Positions 1 to 8,618 of a stretch of 42,206 bases of DNA are shown one piece after another. The position numbers were made by a program, and so were the translations under genes. The DNA is from Roseococcus sp. GTDB taxonomy: Bacteria > Pseudomonadota > Alphaproteobacteria > Acetobacterales > Acetobacteraceae. Numbering within the stretch: the first letter of the stretch is position 1; each line of letters begins with the position of its first letter. The notes beneath the pieces were generated by a model that saw nothing but the letters and a program-made list of their open reading frames with translations, searched no databases and was not told where the DNA came from. Location: NCBI RefSeq assembly GCF_019747315.1, contig NZ_JAIEQY010000179.1, positions 1-42,206 on the forward strand, written 5' to 3'.

Positions 1-1185
1 ACCGCCCGCTTCCTCGCGGACCTGCATGAGCTGCGCCAGATCGGCAAGTTCAAGACCGGCGTCCACCGCCCCACCTATACGCCCGAGGACATGGAAAGCC
101 GCCACTGGCTGATGGACCGCCTGCGCGAAGTCGGCCTGACGCCCAGCATGGACGGCATCGGCAATGTCATCGGCCGCCATCCCGGCCCCGGCCCGCACCT
201 CCTGGTCGGCAGCCATCTGGAAACGCAGAACGAGGCCGGCTGGCTGGATGGCGCGCTCGGCGTCCTCGCCGGCCTGGCCTTGGCCCGCGCCGGCCTGCCC
301 GTGGATGTCGTCGCCTTCGCCGATGAGGAAGGGCATTACGGCACCTTCCTCGGCAGCCGCAGCCTGATCGGCGACGTCACCGAAGCCCAGATGGACGCCG
401 CCGCCCACAACATGACCGGCAAGCCGCTCCGCGAAGCGCTGCGCGAGGCGGGCCTTGAAGGCCTCCCGCGCGAGCGCCTGGACCCCGCCCGCTACAAGGG
501 CTTCTTCGAACTCCATATCGAGCAGGGCACGCAGCTGGAAAACGCCGGGCTGCGCAGCGGCGTCGTCACCGGCATCGTCGGCATCCGCTACTTCAAGATC
601 ACCGTGATCGGCCAGCAGGACCACACCGGTGGCACCACCATGGCCGAGCGCAAGGACGCCGCCGTCGCCGCCATGCGCGTGCTCAGCCTGATCGACGAAC
701 GCTTCCCGATGCACATCGCCGAGCGCACCGTCTGGACCTGCGGGCGCATCACCCTCGAACCCAACGCGCCGCACATCATCCCCGGCAAGGCCGAACTCGT
801 CTTCCAGTTCCGCGACATTTCCGAAGACGTGATGGACCGGCTGGAAGCCCTCCTCCACAGCATCGTCCAGGAAGTGGGGCGCCGTGATCGCTGCACGCTT
901 TCCGTCGAATGCCTGAACCGCTCTCCCCCGGCACTCGCCCACCCCGCCATGCATGAGGCGCTGCGCCAGGCGGCCACCAAGCACGCCAATGGCCAATGGC
1001 AGCCCATGCCGAGCGGCGCCATCCATGACGCGCAACAAATGGCGAAGATCCTGCCGACCGCGATGCTCTTCACGCCCTCCATCGGCGGCATCAGCCACCA
1101 TTGGGCGGAGGACACGAAGGAAGAGGATCTGGCGCTGGCGTTGCGCATCCTGGCCGACGCAGCCGAGAGCTATCTGAAGAAATAA
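1..1185 (+). CDS. Zn-dependent M20-family N-carbamoyl-amino-acid hydrolase / ureidase, 5' end missing
   Basis: The frame is already open at base 1 and reads into the first internal ATG at 91, so the true start lies before the window; 394 residues are visible of a family usually near 410-430. The family (HyuC, allantoate amidohydrolase, beta-ureidopropionase) cleaves N-carbamoyl groups with a two-metal centre. Candidate metal ligands, numbered from the first visible codon, are H72 (GSHLET), D83 (WLDGALG), E109/E110 (DEEGHYG), H172 (ELHIEQG) and H366/H367 (ISHHWAED). The QDHTGGTTM segment marks the lid/dimerisation domain, and the PSGAIHDAQ segment is also typical. The family assignment is solid; the substrate is not visible. 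It converges on an operon encoding allophanate hydrolase and other amidohydrolases, which suggests ureide or carbamoyl compound breakdown. Confidence 0.85.
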   Translation, partial: TARFLADLHELRQIGKFKTGVHRPTYTPEDMESRHWLMDRLREVGLTPSMDGIGNVIGRHPGPGPHLLVGSHLETQNEAGWLDGALGVLAGLALARAGLPVDVVAFADEEGHYGTFLGSRSLIGDVTEAQMDAAAHNMTGKPLREALREAGLEGLPRERLDPARYKGFFELHIEQGTQLENAGLRSGVVTGIVGIRYFKITVIGQQDHTGGTTMAERKDAAVAAMRVLSLIDERFPMHIAERTVWTCGRITLEPNAPHIIPGKAELVFQFRDISEDVMDRLEALLHSIVQEVGRRDRCTLSVECLNRSPPALAHPAMHEALRQAATKHANGQWQPMPSGAIHDAQQMAKILPTAMLFTPSIGGISHHWAEDTKEEDLALALRILADAAESYLKK

Positions 1186-1221
1186 AAGGGGCCTCCGGCG
1201 GCTGGGGCCGAAAGGCCCCAG
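1180..1221 (-). terminator. Rho-independent-type terminator between convergent genes
   Basis: Bases 1202-1221 form a perfect 8-bp stem (CTGGGGCC / GGCCCCAG) closed by a GAAA tetraloop. Read on the minus strand, GGGGCC (1219-1214) can also pair with GGCCCC (1193-1188), which is followed directly by the T-tract TTTTATTT (1187-1180). That placement, just after the CoA-transferase stop, fits termination of the minus-strand operon. The tetraloop hairpin may also stop transcription from the + strand gene, although no T-tract follows on that side. Confidence 0.6.
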
Positions 1222-1231
1222 ACCCCAATCC

Positions 1232-2593
1232 TTACGCCCAGGCCGGCAACGAAGCTCCAAGCGGCTCCGCAGGACGGGACCATACCGCGGGCGTCAGCGA
1301 CATGCGCGCCGAATGCGGCAGGTGATGCACCACGCCGAAAGGACCATGCTCCGTCACCAACGCCGGCGCATGCGCCACGGCGCCAAAGCCATCCTCGATC
1401 CGCCCCAAGCCACGCAGCCAAAGGCCCGTCCGCGCCAGCGTCACCCGCACGCGCCAGCTTCCGCCCTCCACCGCGCGCCGATGCCACGCGGCAACAACCC
1501 CGAGCGCCAGCAAATAGCCCGAGGCATGATCCAGCGGCTGGCACGGCAACACCTTCGGTGCCGCCACCCCCGCCGCCTCGGCCTCCGCGACATTGAAGCC
1601 GGTCGAAGTCTGCACCAGGCTGTCGAAGCCGCGCTTGTTGGCCCAGGGCCCGCCCCAGCCATAGGCGCACAACTCACCCATCACGATCCCGGGATGCCGC
1701 GCGGTCAGCGCCTCCGCCGAAAACCCCTTCGCCGCCAGCGAACCCGCCCGATAGGACTGCACGAAGGCATCCGCCCCCGCCGCCAGCGCATCCAGCCGCG
1801 CCGCATCCCCGGCCTCGCGCAGATCGAGCATGGCGCAACGCTTGCCCCGCCCGGTATCCACCACCAGCGCCGGAATGCTCGGCAAATGCGGCCCCGTGAT
1901 GTGCAGCACCTCCGCCCCATGCGCGGCCAGCCCCCGCGCCGCCACCGGCCCCGCGATGACACGCGTCAGGTCCAACACGCGAAATCCCTCCAGCGGACGG
2001 CGCGCCGCCGCGGGCAGGGGGCGCGGCGGCGCATCGCCGATGCGCTCGATGGAAAGCAGCGGCGTCGTCGCCAGGTGCCGCGCCTGCGGATGCGCGTCCC
2101 ATTCCGCAAAGCTGCGCATGGCCGAGACGCAGAGCCCGGCCGCCGTCGCCTCGGTCTCGAAGGCGATGGCGTCCCGCCGCAGCAACTCGGCCGCCACGGC
2201 GGCGCGGTCATTGACGCAGCCGAGCAATGCCAGGATGCCGTCGCGGTGATGCGGGAAATTCGTGTGCAGCCGCACCACGCCATCCCGCGTCGGATAGGCG
2301 CCGGCAATGGCATCCCAAGGGTCGGTCGGCGGCGTGTCGCCGATGCGCAGATACCGCTCCGAATGGAACTCCGCCGCCGCGTCGTCCATCGAGACCGCGA
2401 CCCGCTGCATCGCCCCACCCCGCGCCGCATGCAGCGATGCGGCGGCGAGGCCCAGCGCGGCGATGGAAGCCTGCGCCGCCTCTCCGATCCGGAAGGAAGA
2501 GGGCAGGGCGGGGTCAGCCCCGCTCAGATCGGCCTGCGCAGCGAGGCCAGGCTCCAGGGCCGCTCCCGCCAGCAGCCCGGCCAGCGTGGTCAC
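1232..2593 (-). CDS. Class III (CaiB/BaiF-type) CoA-transferase with apparently swapped halves
   Basis: 453 residues from a GTG start that overlaps the stop of the preceding allophanate hydrolase gene (GTGA). Family III enzymes move CoA from one acyl-CoA to a carboxylic acid, using a catalytic aspartate. The canonical N-terminal motif LDLTRVIAGP does not sit at the N-terminus but at residues 207-216. The catalytic-Asp region (GFDSLVQTSTG, D324) follows it. Residues about 90-185 (AYPTRDGVVRL, then SFAEWDAHPQ and PLLSIERIGD) resemble the normal C-terminal half. The order therefore looks like C-half then N-half. It is the last gene of the operon, so it probably activates the carboxylic acid released by the upstream hydrolases. 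Substrate unknown. Confidence 0.8.
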   Translation of the reverse strand: MTTLAGLLAGAALEPGLAAQADLSGADPALPSSFRIGEAAQASIAALGLAAASLHAARGGAMQRVAVSMDDAAAEFHSERYLRIGDTPPTDPWDAIAGAYPTRDGVVRLHTNFPHHRDGILALLGCVNDRAAVAAELLRRDAIAFETEATAAGLCVSAMRSFAEWDAHPQARHLATTPLLSIERIGDAPPRPLPAAARRPLEGFRVLDLTRVIAGPVAARGLAAHGAEVLHITGPHLPSIPALVVDTGRGKRCAMLDLREAGDAARLDALAAGADAFVQSYRAGSLAAKGFSAEALTARHPGIVMGELCAYGWGGPWANKRGFDSLVQTSTGFNVAEAEAAGVAAPKVLPCQPLDHASGYLLALGVVAAWHRRAVEGGSWRVRVTLARTGLWLRGLGRIEDGFGAVAHAPALVTEHGPFGVVHHLPHSARMSLTPAVWSRPAEPLGASLPAWA

Positions 2594-4335
2594 TTCGCCG
2601 CCAGATGCGCGCGCCAGCCGCCCCGCGCCGTGATCTCCGGCGCGCTTGCGACACCTTCGCTCTCGGCCTGGAAGCCGAGGACGGTGCTGCCATCCTCCAG
2701 CGTGACGCGCCCGAAGCCGAGCGGTGGCGGAATGGCGGCCAGGAACGGGCCGATCGAGGCCGCCGGCAGCGCCCAGATCTCGCCCAGGATGGCGGCGCCG
2801 CCGCTCGCGGCCCGCACCATGCCCGGCCGGTTGCCGAGGTCATAAAGCCGATAGCTCGGCGCGGTGCGGGCCGCGCGCACAAAGCGCCCGCCAAAGCCCA
2901 GCACCTGCCCGTTCAGCGGCAGGCCCGACATATGCGCGCCGATGCAGAACAGCCCCAGCTCATCCGCCGCCAGTTCGGCCGGCGCGGGCGGCACGGGCCC
3001 CAGCCCCGCCGCGTGATGCATGGCGGCGCCAATGCCCGCGAGACGCCCCTCGCTGAAGGCCGGCCCCACCAGGGTGACGCCGGCCGGCACGCCATCCGCG
3101 CGAAAGCCCGCCGGAATGGCCAGCGCCGAGAGATCGCAGAGATTCACGAAATTCGTGTAGGTGCCGAGGCGGCTATTGGCCGCGATCGGCTCGGCCGCCA
3201 GCACGGCCAAGGTCGGCACGCCCGGGCAGGTCGGCAGCAGCAGCGCGTCGCAACCGGCAAAGAGCTTCCGCGCCAGCAACCGCGCCTCGGCGGCTGCGTG
3301 GAAATCATCGAAGGCATCCACGGTGAGGCGCCCCAGGCCGCCTTCGAGGATGGTGCGCGTCACGGGATGCAGCGAAGCCGGCCGCCCCACCACCCAGTCC
3401 CGCAGTGCCGAGGTCCGCTCCGCCACCCAGGCGCCGTCATAAAGCCGCCGCGCCACGTCCAGGAAGGGCGCGATATCCACGCGGGTGACGGTCGCCCCCA
3501 TCGCCTCGGCGCGGGCCACGGCGCCGGTAAACAGCGCCGCGTCATCCGGCGTGTCGAAGAGCAGCTGCGCCTGTTCCGGCACGGCCAGGCGCAACGCGGG
3601 CGGTGCCGCCTCCATCGTGCGCCAGCCGGCAGGGGCGGCGCGGCTATACGGGTCCGCCGCATCGGGCCCGGCGGCGATGGCCAGCACCGCCGCCGCATCG
3701 GCCACGTTCCGCGCGAAGATGGAAATGCAATCGAGCGAGCGGCAGGCGGGCACCGCGCCCCGCGTCGGGATCAGCCCGAGGCTCGGCTTCAAGCCCACGA
3801 TGTTCTGTGCGGCGGCGGGCACGCGGCCGGAACCCGCCGTATCCGTGCCATAGCTGAAGGCAGCGATCCCGGCCGCAACCGCCGTCGCCGAACCGCTGGA
3901 GGAACCACCGGGAATGAGGTCGGCCCGCACCGCATTGCGCGGCGTGCCATAGGGGCTGCGCGTGCCGTTCAGCCCTGTCGCGAACTGGTCGAGATTGACC
4001 TTGCCCAGCAGCAGCGCACCGGCCGCCTGCAGCCGCGCCACGGCGGGCGCAGCCTCCTCCGGCATGCGCGCATAATCGGGGCAGGCTGCCGTCGTGGGCA
4101 GGCCCGCCGCATCGATATTGTCCTTCACCACGAAGGGCACGCCATGCAGCGGCCCGGGCGGCAGTGTCGCCGCGCGCGCCAGCAGCTCGGCTTCCGGCAC
4201 GGCGGCGAGGAACAGCGCCGGGTCATTGAAGGCGGCGATGCGGGAGAGCGCCTCGCGCGCCACCTCCACCGGTGAGCCGCCGGCGGCGTAGAACCCCGCC
4301 AGCGCCTCGAGCGTGAAGGCGGCGGGCGGCGTCAT
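2590..4335 (-). CDS. atzF: Allophanate hydrolase (amidase-signature plus C-terminal domain)
   Basis: 581 residues, ATG start, close to the usual 570-610. It hydrolyses allophanate (urea-1-carboxylate) to CO2 and ammonia in the cytoplasm. The amidase-signature domain has the Ser-cisSer-Lys triad: K71 (VVKDNID), S145 in GGSSSGSA (143-150) and S169 in TDTAGSG. The 74- and 24-residue spacings match my recollection of AtzF. The C-terminal part (about 460-581) carries GAHMSGLPLN, YRLYDLG, PGMVRA and GFGRVTLEDG, typical of the allophanate hydrolase C-terminal domain rather than a generic amidase. Its start overlaps the alpha/beta hydrolase stop (ATGA) and its stop overlaps the CoA-transferase start. 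No urea carboxylase is in the window, so allophanate is more likely made from an imported N-rich compound than from urea. Confidence 0.9.
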   Translation of the reverse strand: MTPPAAFTLEALAGFYAAGGSPVEVAREALSRIAAFNDPALFLAAVPEAELLARAATLPPGPLHGVPFVVKDNIDAAGLPTTAACPDYARMPEEAAPAVARLQAAGALLLGKVNLDQFATGLNGTRSPYGTPRNAVRADLIPGGSSSGSATAVAAGIAAFSYGTDTAGSGRVPAAAQNIVGLKPSLGLIPTRGAVPACRSLDCISIFARNVADAAAVLAIAAGPDAADPYSRAAPAGWRTMEAAPPALRLAVPEQAQLLFDTPDDAALFTGAVARAEAMGATVTRVDIAPFLDVARRLYDGAWVAERTSALRDWVVGRPASLHPVTRTILEGGLGRLTVDAFDDFHAAAEARLLARKLFAGCDALLLPTCPGVPTLAVLAAEPIAANSRLGTYTNFVNLCDLSALAIPAGFRADGVPAGVTLVGPAFSEGRLAGIGAAMHHAAGLGPVPPAPAELAADELGLFCIGAHMSGLPLNGQVLGFGGRFVRAARTAPSYRLYDLGNRPGMVRAASGGAAILGEIWALPAASIGPFLAAIPPPLGFGRVTLEDGSTVLGFQAESEGVASAPEITARGGWRAHLAAK

Positions 4336-5168
4336 CGCAGCAGCTCGGCCGCGAGCCGCAGCAAGGCGCCATCGGGTCGGCGCAGCGCTTCGAGTACGCG
4401 GAAATGGTCGGCGCCGGGAACGGGCCAGAGCGGGCCCGGCGCCTGAGCCTCGGCGCGGAGCCGGTGGAAATCGCGCGACTGGCGGCAGAGCTCCGGCAAT
4501 TCCGCCGCGCCATAGGCGATGGCGATGGGCTTCTGGACGATGGGCCGGCGCATCGGCGAGAGCTCGATGATCTCTTCATCGGTCAGCTTCAACGCGGCGT
4601 TCAGATAGGTGTCGCGGATCGGGCCCAGCTCGAAGATGCCGGAGATGGCGATGGCCGCCGTCACCGCCGGATGCTCGGCGCCGAGCGCCGTCAGGTGGCC
4701 GCCGGCACTCCAGCCCGTCAGCACGATGGGGCCGGAAAAGCCGTATTTTGGCCCCTCGGCGGAGAGCCAGCCGAGTGCGGCGTGGATCTGGTAGACGATG
4801 CGCGTCATCGTCACTTCCGGGCACAGGCTGTAGCCGCAGATCGCGACATTCCAGCCCATGGCGAGCCCGCCCTCGGCCATGGCCGCGAAATCCTCGCGCC
4901 GGTTGCGCTGCCAATAGCCGCCATGGATGAAGACCAGCGTCGGCGCCTCGGGGTTGCCGCCGGGGAAGAGGTCCCATTGCTCGCGCTGCGTCTCGCCATA
5001 GGGCAGGTCCACCGCACTCGCGTGGGTGGCACGGAAGGGGGCGGAGGCCTGGTTGCGCTCCTCGATCAGGCTGGCCGCGTCAGGGACCGCTTCGTTGTTG
5101 TTGTAGGCGGAGTCGCGTTGCCGCTGGGTCAGGCTCGACCAATTGGCTTTCGTCACGTCCAGGTTCAT
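4332..5168 (-). CDS. Arylformamidase-like alpha/beta hydrolase
   Basis: 278 residues. I chose the ATG at 5168 (MNLDVTK) because it overlaps the previous stop as ATGA, as elsewhere in the operon; a longer frame from a TTG at 5318 would lie mostly inside the neighbouring gene. The oxyanion-hole motif HGGYW (82-86), nucleophile S154 in GWSAGGH, probable acid E223 (GAAELPE) and H255 (GADHFRV) form a complete hydrolase triad. SGIFELGPIRDTYLN is typical of the kynurenine-formamidase-like branch, which hydrolyses N-formyl or related amides. It sits between the PuuE-like enzyme and allophanate hydrolase, so the likely job is cleavage of an amide or imide intermediate, not necessarily N-formylkynurenine. 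No other tryptophan-pathway gene is near. Confidence 0.85.
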   Translation of the reverse strand: MNLDVTKANWSSLTQRQRDSAYNNNEAVPDAASLIEERNQASAPFRATHASAVDLPYGETQREQWDLFPGGNPEAPTLVFIHGGYWQRNRREDFAAMAEGGLAMGWNVAICGYSLCPEVTMTRIVYQIHAALGWLSAEGPKYGFSGPIVLTGWSAGGHLTALGAEHPAVTAAIAISGIFELGPIRDTYLNAALKLTDEEIIELSPMRRPIVQKPIAIAYGAAELPELCRQSRDFHRLRAEAQAPGPLWPVPGADHFRVLEALRRPDGALLRLAAELLR

Positions 5169-6031
5169 GCGGCTTCCCACCAGTCCAGAATTTCGGCGCC
5201 CTGAGCGAACACCGCCCCGGGCCGGCTGGCAATGGCGTCGAGCGTGGCTTCCAGAATGCCGATGCGGTGCGGCACGCCGGAGATATAGGGGTGAACGGCA
5301 AGACCCATGACCTTGCAACCTTCGGTCTCGGCCTCCGCCAGCAGGCGGTCGAGCTGCGCCAGGGTGCGGGCCTGCAATTCCTCGGCCTGGTGGTGCTGCA
5401 CCATGATCATGGGAATGTCATTGAGCTCGACCGAATAGGGCATGGACCAGATGGGGCCATGGCGCGTCTGCACCGGCACCGGCACGTCATCCACCACCCA
5501 ATCCGCGCAATAGCGGATGCCGTGCTCGGCCAGGATGTCCGTCGTGTCGAGCGTCTGGGTCAGGCCCGGGCCGAGCCACCCCGCGGGCGGCTTGCCCGTG
5601 AAGGCGCGGATGGTTTCTACCGTCTCGCGCACCATCTCGCGCTGGTCGAGGATCTGGTGCGTCGGGATCTGCTTGAAGCCATGCCCCATGAATTCCCAGC
5701 CGGCATCGCGCGCGGCACCCGCGACGCGGGGATAGGCATTGCAGACATTGGCGTTGATGGAGAGCGTGGGCTTGATGCCACGCGCCTCGCAGGCCTTGTG
5801 CATGCGCCAGAAGCCCACGCGCATGCCGTATTCATGCCAGGCCCAGTTCGCCACATCTGGGACCACGGCCACGCCGGTGGGCGCCGGCAGAACCTGGCGC
5901 GGCATCGGGCGTTCGATGCCCCATTCCTCGATGTTGATGACGAAATAGACCAGCACGCGGGCGCCGTTCGGGCCTGGCCGCGGCGCGCGATCCTGCGGCG
6001 CGGCATAGGCGATGCGATCGGTGGGCTTCAA
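5165..6031 (-). CDS. Polysaccharide-deacetylase-fold amidohydrolase, PuuE-like
   Basis: 288 residues from a TTG start. The start is supported by a strong GGGAGG Shine-Dalgarno six bases upstream and by the TTGA overlap with the ATPase stop. The NodB-type fold is indicated by NIEEWG (33-38), GHGFKQIPTH (116-125, probable metal histidines) and GWLGPGLTQT (151-160). PuuE-type members hydrolyse allantoin or similar small cyclic amides instead of polysaccharides; there is no signal peptide, which fits a cytoplasmic role. It follows the importer genes directly and is the first enzyme of the operon, so ring opening or first hydrolysis of the imported compound is a reasonable inference. Exact substrate unknown. 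Confidence 0.8.
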   Translation of the reverse strand: MKPTDRIAYAAPQDRAPRPGPNGARVLVYFVINIEEWGIERPMPRQVLPAPTGVAVVPDVANWAWHEYGMRVGFWRMHKACEARGIKPTLSINANVCNAYPRVAGAARDAGWEFMGHGFKQIPTHQILDQREMVRETVETIRAFTGKPPAGWLGPGLTQTLDTTDILAEHGIRYCADWVVDDVPVPVQTRHGPIWSMPYSVELNDIPMIMVQHHQAEELQARTLAQLDRLLAEAETEGCKVMGLAVHPYISGVPHRIGILEATLDAIASRPGAVFAQGAEILDWWEAA

Positions 6032-6792
6032 TGGTGGCCTCCCAGCATGGCCGCGAAATGGCGGCGGAGCATGTTGAAATCGGGGTCCGTCGGGTCACGC
6101 GGGCGGGGCAGGTCCACCCGCTCATCGGCAACGATCCGCCCGGGGTTGGTGGACATGACCACGATGCGGTCCGCCATCAGGATGGCTTCCTCGATGGCGT
6201 GGGTCACGAAGATGACGGTGAGCTTCGTGCGCTGCCAGATCTCCAGCAATTCCTGCTGGAGGTTTTCGCGCGTCATGGCGTCCAGCGCGCCAAAGGGCTC
6301 GTCCATCAGCACGATTTCGGCCTCGTTGGCCAGCACGCGGGCAATGGCGACGCGCTGCTTCATGCCGCCCGAGAGCTGGTGCGGATAAGCCTCGGCGAAG
6401 CGGGTGAGGCCCACCATGTCCACGAAGCGCTTCGTCGTCTCGGCCACTTCCTTGGCCGGGCGGCCGCGCGCGGCGGGGCCGAAGCCGACATTCCTTGCAA
6501 CCGTCAGCCAGGGAAACAGGCCGTAATCCTGGAACACCATGCCACGATCCGGCCCCGGCTCGCCGATCGGCTTGCCCCACATGTCGAGGCGGCCTTCGCT
6601 CGGCGTCTCGAAGCCGCCGATCATGCGCAGCAGGGTGGATTTGCCGCAGCCGGAGGGCCCGATCAGGCACACGAACTCCCCCTTGCGGATGGAAAGCGAG
6701 GCATCCTCCAGCGCCACGATCTGCTGCCCCTGGAAGTCGAAGCGCTTCGTGACATGCGTGATGTCGAGGATGTTCAGCGGTTCAGCCGCCAT
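6028..6792 (-). CDS. ABC transporter ATP-binding protein, NitT/TauT (SsuB/TauB-like) family
   Basis: 254 residues, ATG start. It energises import of a small nitrogenous or sulfonate-type solute with the permease and binding protein encoded just upstream. Walker A (GPSGCGKST, from residue 45), Q-loop Q88 in VFQDYGLFPW, signature LSGGMKQ (140-146), Walker B IVLMDEP (160-166) and H-loop H198 are all intact. The spacing and the FPWLTVARNV stretch are typical of the nitrate/taurine/sulfonate importers. The start overlaps the 3' end of the permease gene by 11 bases; its stop overlaps the TTG of the next gene. Substrate is inferred only from the operon. Confidence 0.93.
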   Translation of the reverse strand: MAAEPLNILDITHVTKRFDFQGQQIVALEDASLSIRKGEFVCLIGPSGCGKSTLLRMIGGFETPSEGRLDMWGKPIGEPGPDRGMVFQDYGLFPWLTVARNVGFGPAARGRPAKEVAETTKRFVDMVGLTRFAEAYPHQLSGGMKQRVAIARVLANEAEIVLMDEPFGALDAMTRENLQQELLEIWQRTKLTVIFVTHAIEEAILMADRIVVMSTNPGRIVADERVDLPRPRDPTDPDFNMLRRHFAAMLGGHH

Positions 6793-7573
6793 GTTGCGGG
6801 CTCCAGCGCAGCAGGCGTTGACCGATCAACTGCACCGCGTAATCCGAGAGGTATCCCAGCAGCCCGATGGTGACCATGCCGCTGATGACGATCTCGGTGC
6901 GGGAGAGTTGGCGTGCTTCCATGATGATGGCGCCGAGCCCGGTCTGAACGCCCGTCATCTCGCCCACCACAATCACCACCCAGGCGAAGCCCAGGCCAAG
7001 CCGCAGTCCGGTGAAGATGGAGGGCAGGGACGCCGGCAGCACCACCTTCCAGAACAGCGCGGAGGAGGAGACGCCCAGCATGCGCGCGGCCTCGAAGAGT
7101 CGCGGTTCCACATTGCGCACGCCGAAGATGGTGTTGACCAAAATCGGATAGAAGGCGCCCAGGAACACCAGGAAAAACGCCGAGCGCGGCCCGATGCCGA
7201 AGACGATCATGGCCAGCGGCAGCCAGGCCGTGACGGGGATGGGGCGCATCAGTTGCAGCGTCGGGTCCAGCAGCGCGCGCACCAGCCAGATGCGGCCGAT
7301 CATCATCCCCAGCGGCAAGGCGAGCGCGGCCGCCAGCAGGAAGCCGCCATAGACGCGGCTGACGCTGGCGAAGGCGTGCTCCAGCAGTGTCTTGGAATAG
7401 AGGTCATCCCAGACGCCCCCGAAGGCGAGGTCCCAAAGCTGGATGCCGACATCCAGGGGCGGCGGGATCAGGCTGAAGGCCCGCCCCGTCGTCGAAAAAT
7501 GCCAGAAGGCGAGGAAGAGCAGCGGCGCGCAGAGGGCCAGCAGCACTCCGCGCGCGGAACCCCCCGTCTTCAC
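6782..7573 (-). CDS. ABC transporter permease, NitT/TauT (SsuC/TauC-like) family
   Basis: 263 residues from a GTG start overlapping the stop of the binding protein gene (GTGA). Inner-membrane permease with about six hydrophobic helices, the first right after the N-terminus (VLLALCAPLLFLAFW). The cytoplasmic EAA loop that docks on the ATPase is visible as EAARMLGVSSSALFW followed by VVLPASLPSIFTGLR. Length and layout match BPD_transp_1 permeases of the sulfonate/nitrate/taurine group. It works with the flanking ATPase and periplasmic binding protein as one importer. Confidence 0.93.
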   Translation of the reverse strand: MKTGGSARGVLLALCAPLLFLAFWHFSTTGRAFSLIPPPLDVGIQLWDLAFGGVWDDLYSKTLLEHAFASVSRVYGGFLLAAALALPLGMMIGRIWLVRALLDPTLQLMRPIPVTAWLPLAMIVFGIGPRSAFFLVFLGAFYPILVNTIFGVRNVEPRLFEAARMLGVSSSALFWKVVLPASLPSIFTGLRLGLGFAWVVIVVGEMTGVQTGLGAIIMEARQLSRTEIVISGMVTIGLLGYLSDYAVQLIGQRLLRWSPQHGG

Positions 7574-8517
7574 GCCGTGCGCGCCAGCTCGTCGGAGAAG
7601 CGGGTGTTGAAGAAGGTGTTGAAGTCGGGCAGGGCGCGGATCTGCTGCAGCTCCAGCATGTGCTGGGCATAGGTGCGGCTGCGCTCCACCATCAGCGGCG
7701 TCATGCGCCAGTTGAGTTCCACATTCTCGATGCTGATCTCAAGCGCCGGGCGCTGCATGCCCAGGCGCTGCACCGCCATCTCGATCGCGGCGGCGCGATT
7801 GGCCGAGGCGAATTCCGAGGCGCGACGATGCACGCCCAGCATGGTGGCGCAGAGGGCCGCATTGCGCTGCGTGGTTTCGAAATGCGTGCCGAAGATCATG
7901 TTCAGTGTGCCCATCGGCGTGGAATAGGGGAATTCCACCACCTTTCCGATGCCTGTCACCTGGCTGATGCCGGGGCCCGGCTCGGCGCCCACATAGGCGT
8001 CGATGTCGCCACGGGCGAGCGCCGCGTGCATTTCGGAAAAACTCACGCGCACGCTGGTGATGTCGCGGATGGTCATGCCTTCCATGCGCAGCCGCTCGCG
8101 GATGAAGACCTCCTGCGTCGAACCCGGCCAGATGCCGACGCGGCGGCCGCGCAGATCGGTCAGCGTGTTGATCGGGCCATCGCGGCGGGCGACGACGGCC
8201 ATGCCCTTGTCGCAGCAGGAGCCGATGACGGTCACGGGCTCGCGCGCGGCGGCCCCCAGGATGCCGGCGGCGATGCCGAAAGCGCCGAAATCCACCGAGC
8301 GTGTGACCACGGCGTTCTTGCCCTCGGTCGGGCTCTCGAAGGGGATGACTTCGATCGTCATGCCCTCGGGCATGAAGCGCTCATAGAAGAAGGGGGTGAT
8401 GGAGTGGATCAGGCGCAGCGCGCCCATCCGGACCCGGGTACCCTGGGCGGCGACGATGGCGGGCGTCGCCAAGGTGACCGCGGAGGCGGCCAGCAGCGTG
8501 CGGCGTTGAAGGCTCAT
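7570..8517 (-). CDS. Periplasmic solute-binding protein of the NitT/TauT-type importer
   Basis: 315 residues. I chose the ATG at 8517 (MSLQRRTLL) because a GGGAG lies eight bases upstream; the upstream in-frame ATG at 8532 has no ribosome site. The N-terminus is an export signal with a twin-arginine-like pair (QRRTLLAAS), a hydrophobic core and a likely cleavage after IVAA. The mature part resembles SsuA/NMT1-like binding proteins (TEGKNAVVTRSVDFG, DLRGRRVGIWPG, ARGDIDAYVGAEP). First gene of the operon running to 1232, so it likely defines which compound enters the pathway. The ligand cannot be read from sequence. Confidence 0.88.
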   Translation of the reverse strand: MSLQRRTLLAASAVTLATPAIVAAQGTRVRMGALRLIHSITPFFYERFMPEGMTIEVIPFESPTEGKNAVVTRSVDFGAFGIAAGILGAAAREPVTVIGSCCDKGMAVVARRDGPINTLTDLRGRRVGIWPGSTQEVFIRERLRMEGMTIRDITSVRVSFSEMHAALARGDIDAYVGAEPGPGISQVTGIGKVVEFPYSTPMGTLNMIFGTHFETTQRNAALCATMLGVHRRASEFASANRAAAIEMAVQRLGMQRPALEISIENVELNWRMTPLMVERSRTYAQHMLELQQIRALPDFNTFFNTRFSDELARTA

Positions 8518-8618
8518 GTTCTGCGCTCCCATTTGATTCGTGACGGCGCCGTTTTTGGCCGGGGCAGGGGGCCGGGCAAGGCCGATTCCCGGCCGCTCTG
8601 CCTGGGTAAAGCAGCGAC

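Noticed and set aside
1313-4275. Arginine/proline-rich + strand frames opposite the CoA-transferase and allophanate hydrolase genes
   Set aside because: Composition is typical of antisense shadows in GC-rich DNA; the opposite strand has intact catalytic motifs.
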